Below, in pieces: positions 16,541 through 19,704 of a stretch of 19,704 nt of DNA (position 1 is the first letter of the stretch; every line of letters starts with the position of its first letter). The stretch lies in assembly GCA_964439215.1 (NCBI GenBank), contig CAYTNY010000038.1, positions 1 through 19,704 on the forward strand, read 5' to 3'. The DNA comes from CAYTNY01 sp964439215 (lineage in GTDB: Bacteria > Oederibacteriota > PGYV01 > CAYTNY01). The notes beneath the pieces were generated by a model. It saw only the letters and a program-made list of their open reading frames with translations. It was not told the origin of the DNA and ran no database searches. A program made the position numbers and the translations under genes.

Positions 16541-16891
16541 CTATATATGCACAGGTATTTTCTTGTGCCTTCCCTTTACCGGTATAAAGTTAATTTCAGG
16601 ACGTGTTCCAAAACCTGATGCGATCTTATTTAGCATTTCAAGACTTATGTTCCTTTTAGCTTTTTCTATGTCAGATACTTCCTGCTGAGATACGCCTATA
16701 ATATTTGCAAATTCTTTTTGAGTCAATCCATTTTTGCCCCTTAAAACAATTACAATATGAGCTACATCAAGTTTTATTTTTTCTGCCTCTAAAGCGGCTC
16801 TATATTTGGGATTTTTAAGCCTGCTTTTTAAATCCTTTTCGTATCTATTTGCATCAAATTTCTTTTTTGTTGTTTTAGTTGCTTTTTTCAT
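16541..16891 (-). CDS. higA: HigA-like antitoxin, XRE-family HTH
   Basis: This 116-residue protein starts at ATG 16891, preceded by GAGGTG at proper spacing; an in-frame GTG at 16900 overlaps that site and is less likely. A helix-turn-helix of the XRE/Cro type lies at about residues 50-100 (GLTQKEFANIIGVSQQEVSD, IEKAKRNISLEMLNKIA). The N-terminal part is lysine-rich. HigA antitoxins bind the HigB ribosome-dependent RNase and repress their own operon. The 3' end of a higB gene lies 28 bases upstream, in the usual higB-higA order, but the toxin is truncated, so the antitoxin is now an orphan. The stop is TAG. Confidence 0.85.
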   Translation of the reverse strand: MKKATKTTKKKFDANRYEKDLKSRLKNPKYRAALEAEKIKLDVAHIVIVLRGKNGLTQKEFANIIGVSQQEVSDIEKAKRNISLEMLNKIASGFGTRPEINFIPVKGRHKKIPVHI

Positions 16892-16919
16892 TTTAATCAC
16901 CTCATTATCTAATTATCAA

Positions 16920-17051
16920 TTATTTATTATTAGCCAAGTAATCTTTCATCATTGCTTCTGATTTTTTAATGTCACTTTGCTTTAACTTTTGCGTCTTCTT
17001 TTTTATACCATCCAATAATACTATCTTTCTATATTCACAATAAAAATGAAA
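16920..17051 (-). pseudogene. higB: 3' remnant of a HigB toxin gene
   Basis: A frame ending in TAA at 16920 encodes FHFYCEYRKIVLLDGIKKKT followed by QKLKQSDIKKSEAMMKDYL. This is the C-terminal pattern of phage Gp49-like HigB toxins (IVLLHGF.KKTQKTP..EI..A). No start codon is available, and the frame runs back into the 333-bp RAYT-derived element at 17052, where it meets a TAA. The 5' half of the toxin is not on the other side of the element. The toxin is therefore dead. Confidence 0.75.
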
Positions 17052-17384
17052 GGAAACACCTTATCAGTACTGGGTCTTGACTTGTGACAACTTCAGTGTA
17101 TTATCAAATATTCCGGCTGATTTTTTTAGCAAGTGGGTATTTTTTTCAACCCTTTTCCTCATTTGCGAGATTGTGCTGTAATGAAAATTCTCTTTCTTTT
17201 GTACCCCCGAGATAGCACATGATACACTGCTCCCGGAAATTCTATTCGTGGTTGTTTGCTCATTTATACCCCTCTGTATGTTATTTCAATGAACATTATA
17301 ACAAGATTCAACTATGAATCAATATAATATAAGAAGTCATAAAAAAGTAGTCACAAGTCAAGACCCGGTACTGATTAGTTCTTT
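17052..17384 (-). mobile_element. RAYT-derived miniature inverted-repeat element, copy A
   Basis: This 333-bp sequence is identical to 18884-19216 by eye. The ends carry inverted repeats of ~26 bp (ATCAGTAC, T or C, GGGTCTTGACTTGTGAC) with one mismatch, and a weaker outer extension beginning GGAAA. Inside is an internally deleted RAYT transposase gene on the minus strand with its own GAGGGG ribosome site. A TTGATT-16-TATAAT promoter-like pair lies before it. No target duplication is seen, as expected for HUH/Y1 enzymes. It separates a truncated higB from a truncated DUF6429-like gene. Confidence 0.85.
17064..17263 (-). pseudogene. Internally deleted REP-associated tyrosine transposase (RAYT), copy A
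   Basis: From ATG 17263 the frame reads MSKQPRIEFPGAVYHVLSRG and then YKRKRIF, the standard N-terminus of Y1/RAYT transposases. It soon ends in TGA. In another frame follows the standard RAYT C-terminus: HYSTISQMRKRVEKN, then SAGIFDNTLKLSQVKTQY, stopping at 17064. The whole catalytic middle (HUH and Tyr motifs, roughly 200 residues in the family) is deleted. The element therefore cannot move itself and would need a full-length relative elsewhere in the genome. Confidence 0.85.
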
Positions 17385-17564
17385 CCTTATTGTTGCAGAT
17401 TTTGCCTTATTACTGTCAGCTATCAGGCCCTGAGCATCAAGTTCATTAAGAATATTAAAATCATACCCTTTCCACGCACGTTTCACTGAAAAATCGCCAA
17501 GATCTTCATTCCACGACTGCAGATACATCATAAGAAGCGTCATTTCCTTCAATTGCTCTTTCAT
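17358..17564 (-). CDS. DUF6429-like small protein, C-terminus replaced by the mobile element
   Basis: This 68-residue protein starts at ATG 17564 with GAGGTGG upstream, 55 bases after the Fic gene stop. Residues 1-59 (EMTLLMMYLQSW, RAWKGYDFNILNELDAQGLI) match a small uncharacterised family that I recall as DUF6429, which usually continues with a LTEEG helix. Here the last eight residues (KELISTGS) and the stop are supplied by the end of the RAYT-derived element, so about 20 native residues are lost. The function of the family is unknown. Whether the truncated product folds is doubtful. Confidence 0.65.
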   Translation of the reverse strand: MKEQLKEMTLLMMYLQSWNEDLGDFSVKRAWKGYDFNILNELDAQGLIADSNKAKSATIRKELISTGS

Positions 17565-17619
17565 ACATCCACCTCTTTATCAAATATTCCGATAAACCGC
17601 CTTTAATCCGCCGTTAATA

Positions 17620-18705
17620 TCACCTGAATTTCTTCCCTAATCTATATGCGGCATTCTTATTTGATGTTCCGGTTTTTTCCAAAAATCCTGCTTCAATCCA
17701 CTCATTAATGCGTTCCCGCGCAGTTCTTGTCGATATTTTTAGTATTCTTGCCACATCCTTAGAATATATCAAGTCCTGCCTGTCAAACAAAGGATATATT
17801 TCTTTTGCTCTTCTATCGAGTTTTCTGATAAGTTCTGATTCTTTTGTATTGCCTTTTACACCGCGCGCTTCCACCCTGCTTTTCAGATCTTCATAAGAGG
17901 CATAAAGAGTATCTATAAAGTATTCAACCCATGAATTCAGTTTTGTTTTTTCCCGTCCCATATAATAATTTGCATTTCTATGCGTCGCAAGTGCCCTGTA
18001 ATATTTATCCAGTTCAATTGCGTGATATTCTTCCAGAGAAAACATACCATCAAGTCCATAATTATGTTTAAAAAGGATATAGGTAGAAAGCAGTCTCGCG
18101 GTTCTGCCGTTCCCGTCATAATACGGATGTATCGTAACAAACTGATAATGAACCAGCGCTGCAATGACAGGAGCAGGTATTTTCTGTTTTTCGGATTCTT
18201 TGACCCAGGCAACCATTTCTTTCATAAGTTTCGGGACATCCTTTGCTTCCGGCGGCATATACACTATCGCTCCATTTGAAGCATCCCTTATTACGTTCTG
18301 TTCTTTTCGGCATTCAGTACCTTTTGCCCTCTTGCCTTTTTCTACAATTGCATGTATTTTCTTAACGACATCTTCTGAAAATGGTTTCTGCTCATTGGCC
18401 CATTTTTCAACCTGAGTCAGCGCATCCCAATATCGGGCAACTTCTTTGATATCGCGTTCCCGCCCTTTAAAATTAACTTTATTTTCATCAATAACCTGAC
18501 GCGCCTGAGCAAGCGTTAAAAGATTTCCTTCTATCCTTGTAGAATAGTGAGTGGACCTGATCTTGGCTTCATGCTTTAATTTAGACATTTCATTTGAAGG
18601 AAGGTTGGTACGAGCAATACTATTTTTCAACGCTTCAAGAGACATAAGTTTATTGACTATTACATCTGTATAGCTGAACGTTGGTTTCCACATTGCCTTT
18701 TTCAT
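17620..18705 (-). CDS. Fic-family AMP-transferase with N-terminal inhibitory motif and C-terminal winged helix
   Basis: This 361-residue protein starts at ATG 18705. Fic enzymes usually transfer AMP from ATP to hydroxyl groups of target proteins. An N-terminal inhibitory-helix motif STRIEGN (55-61) precedes the Fic core HPYYDGNGRTAR near residue 193, with the catalytic His, the acidic residue and the GNGR anion loop all present. After the Fic fold, residues ~290-361 form a winged-helix DNA-binding domain (SKDVARILKISTRTARERI). This architecture is the common stand-alone self-inhibited class II Fic; the target is unknown. No ribosome site is seen and the promoter is so close that the mRNA may be leaderless. 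It appears intact, unlike its neighbours. Confidence 0.9.
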   Translation of the reverse strand: MKKAMWKPTFSYTDVIVNKLMSLEALKNSIARTNLPSNEMSKLKHEAKIRSTHYSTRIEGNLLTLAQARQVIDENKVNFKGRERDIKEVARYWDALTQVEKWANEQKPFSEDVVKKIHAIVEKGKRAKGTECRKEQNVIRDASNGAIVYMPPEAKDVPKLMKEMVAWVKESEKQKIPAPVIAALVHYQFVTIHPYYDGNGRTARLLSTYILFKHNYGLDGMFSLEEYHAIELDKYYRALATHRNANYYMGREKTKLNSWVEYFIDTLYASYEDLKSRVEARGVKGNTKESELIRKLDRRAKEIYPLFDRQDLIYSKDVARILKISTRTARERINEWIEAGFLEKTGTSNKNAAYRLGKKFR

Positions 18706-18711
18706 ATGTAT

Positions 18712-18740
18712 ATTATATCAATTCCTAAAAACGCAGTCAA
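18712..18740 (-). promoter_or_regulatory. Promoter of the Fic gene, probably giving a leaderless mRNA
   Basis: On the minus strand TTGACT (18740-18735), a 17-base spacer and TATAAT (18717-18712) form a near-consensus promoter. Only six bases separate the -10 box from the ATG at 18705, so transcription would start at or next to the A of the start codon. Confidence 0.7.
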
Positions 18741-18749
18741 TCTTTATCT

Positions 18750-18778
18750 CCGATAAACCGCCGATAAAATGCCGATAA
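18750..18778 (-). promoter_or_regulatory. Three phased CCGATAA repeats upstream of the Fic promoter
   Basis: CCGATAA occurs at 18750, 18761 and 18772, one helical turn apart, 10-40 bases upstream of the -35 box. CCGATAAACCGCC recurs at 17589-17601, just after the Fic gene. This looks like an operator array, possibly for the winged helix of the Fic protein itself; the binding partner is inference. Confidence 0.45.
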
Positions 18779-18816
18779 GCTTGAAACCGTAGAATTTATA
18801 TAATATAATTTATGAA

Positions 18817-18883
18817 TTACCCCATGTATTTTGCGCCGCACCGATAACAAACCGGAAATTCACAGCTGCTTCTGATTTTCCAG
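18817..18883 (-). pseudogene. Possible 3' remnant of an unknown gene next to element copy B
   Basis: A short frame leading out of the element and ending in TAA at 18817 encodes WKIRSSCEFPVCYRCGAKYM. The CxxC pair resembles the end of a small zinc-binding domain. It mirrors the higB remnant beside copy A. It is too short to identify. Confidence 0.3.
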
Positions 18884-19216
18884 GGAAACACCTTATCAGT
18901 ACTGGGTCTTGACTTGTGACAACTTCAGTGTATTATCAAATATTCCGGCTGATTTTTTTAGCAAGTGGGTATTTTTTTCAACCCTTTTCCTCATTTGCGA
19001 GATTGTGCTGTAATGAAAATTCTCTTTCTTTTGTACCCCCGAGATAGCACATGATACACTGCTCCCGGAAATTCTATTCGTGGTTGTTTGCTCATTTATA
19101 CCCCTCTGTATGTTATTTCAATGAACATTATAACAAGATTCAACTATGAATCAATATAATATAAGAAGTCATAAAAAAGTAGTCACAAGTCAAGACCCGG
19201 TACTGATTAGTTCTTT
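18884..19216 (-). mobile_element. RAYT-derived miniature inverted-repeat element, copy B
   Basis: This is an identical second copy of the 333-bp element at 17052-17384, in the same orientation, 1832 bp away. The lack of any visible difference between the copies points to recent movement or gene conversion. The flanks differ from those of copy A on both sides beyond GGAAACACC and CTTT. Confidence 0.85.
18896..19095 (-). pseudogene. Internally deleted RAYT transposase, copy B
   Basis: It has the same N-terminal (IEFPGAVYHVLSRGYKRKRIF without the catalytic middle) and C-terminal (LSQVKTQY) remnants as copy A. The deletion junction is identical, so both copies descend from one deleted ancestor. 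Confidence 0.8.
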
Positions 19217-19456
19217 TCCGCAATTATCAATATCATTTAACCAGTAAAATAGTTTTTCATCAGCGGCAATGCTGTAATTAGGTTCGCTTCCGACATACTG
19301 CCCTGTGGTTAAATCGCGTCCATTATAATACCTTTTCACCGCAATAGTTTTGGTTTCCGCTTCTTTCAACACCAAATCTTTTTCTCCTATGGTTTCCACC
19401 GCCGCATTCAAGCCGGAAGCCAATAAAAAACACCACGCTATAATAATCTTTTTCAT
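19190..19456 (-). CDS. Secreted protein of unknown family, cut short by the mobile element
   Basis: This 88-residue protein starts at ATG 19456 with AAGGAG upstream. A signal peptide (1-18, cleavage near LNA-A) is followed by VETIGEKDLVLKEAETKTI and a YYNGRDLTTGQYVGSEP segment. I do not recognise the family. The final KELISTGS and the TGA come from the end of the RAYT-derived element, exactly as in the DUF6429-like gene, so the native C-terminus is lost. It follows a small frame on the same strand by 19 bases. Whether the truncated protein is made is unknown. Confidence 0.6.
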   Translation of the reverse strand: MKKIIIAWCFLLASGLNAAVETIGEKDLVLKEAETKTIAVKRYYNGRDLTTGQYVGSEPNYSIAADEKLFYWLNDIDNCGKELISTGS

Positions 19457-19475
19457 TTATTACTCCTTTTTTCAA

Positions 19476-19676
19476 TTATTCTCTTTTTCTTCCCACAGCC
19501 CCATCATCACATAAATAATTTTCACATTCATTTACTTTCGATTCCAAAAAATTCCATAACACACCCATAACCCTATTAACTTCTGATGCATCTCCTTCTA
19601 CAATTAAAACACACCCTATCAGTCCTCCGTTTAAACTACAGTGGATATGTGTCTTGTGTATACTTCCCCGTTTCAA
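19476..19676 (-). CDS. Hypothetical 66-residue protein
   Basis: The frame opens at TTG 19676 after an in-frame TAA, without a recognisable ribosome site, and ends in TAA 19 bases before the next gene. The composition (GGLIGCVLIVEGDASEVNRV, LWNFLESKVNE) looks like coding sequence with alternating strand and helix, so it may be the 3' part of a broken gene. I recognise no family and no motif. Confidence 0.4.
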   Translation of the reverse strand: MKRGSIHKTHIHCSLNGGLIGCVLIVEGDASEVNRVMGVLWNFLESKVNECENYLCDDGAVGRKRE

Positions 19677-19704
19677 GCAAGATAATTTATATTAGCATTT
19701 GGAA

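Noticed and set aside
17577..17591. A 15-mer (TTATCAAATATTCCG) shared by the mobile element at 17101-17115 and the gap after the Fic gene
   Set aside because: It is AT-rich and isolated with no surrounding similarity; a chance match cannot be excluded in 20 kb.
18793..18820. A second dif-like site (AATTTATATAA, TATAAT, TTATGAATTAC)
   Set aside because: By eye it matches the arm consensus at only about 13 of 22 positions in a very AT-rich stretch, so chance is a good explanation.

Overview
The window comes from an uncultivated bacterium that degrades plant cell walls. Three things point to this: a very large secreted hemicellulase, pectin-lyase sequences beside it, and threonine/proline-rich linkers ending in a YPNP-type C-terminal sorting domain. 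That combination is common in poorly cultured candidate phyla (Goldbacteria-like lineages come to mind), but the phylum is an inference. Every gene I accept lies on the minus strand, so the locus reads from high to low coordinates.

At 19704-16500 there is a mobile, toxin-antitoxin-like block. It holds two truncated or hypothetical small genes, a complete Fic-family enzyme, a truncated DUF6429-like gene, and a higBA remnant with an intact antitoxin and only the 3' end of the toxin. Two identical 333-bp elements lie in it (17052-17384 and 18884-19216). Each is an internally deleted REP-associated tyrosine transposase (RAYT) gene between ~26-bp inverted repeats, and each sits where genes have been broken. 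At 16489-16516, at the edge of the block, is a 28-bp palindrome that closely resembles a XerCD dif site.

At 16271-6962 is the polysaccharide block. A signal peptide and N-terminal domain of a PL11 rhamnogalacturonan lyase is joined out of frame to a PL1 pectate lyase, whose C-terminal sorting domain is cut by an in-frame TAG. Next comes an intact 2385-residue protein with GH74, GH5 and GH30 catalytic modules, two CBM11-like domains, an Ig-like domain and the sorting domain. Together these would target xyloglucan, mannan, xylan and pectin.

At 6456-3552 are a PPC-domain lipoprotein with a good sigma70-type promoter, a dihydrolipoamide dehydrogenase, and two intergenic stretches filled with one family of dispersed and tandem repeats. 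At 3551-1 is an array of three Rhs-tip genes, each followed by a small multi-pass membrane protein. The layout looks like orphan polymorphic-toxin/immunity cassettes, and a fragment of an Rhs YD-repeat region ends the array.

The observations most worth following are the transposed RAYT deletion derivative, the Rhs-tip/membrane-protein cassettes, the dif-like site beside a broken higBA, and the two lesions in the pectate lyase locus.
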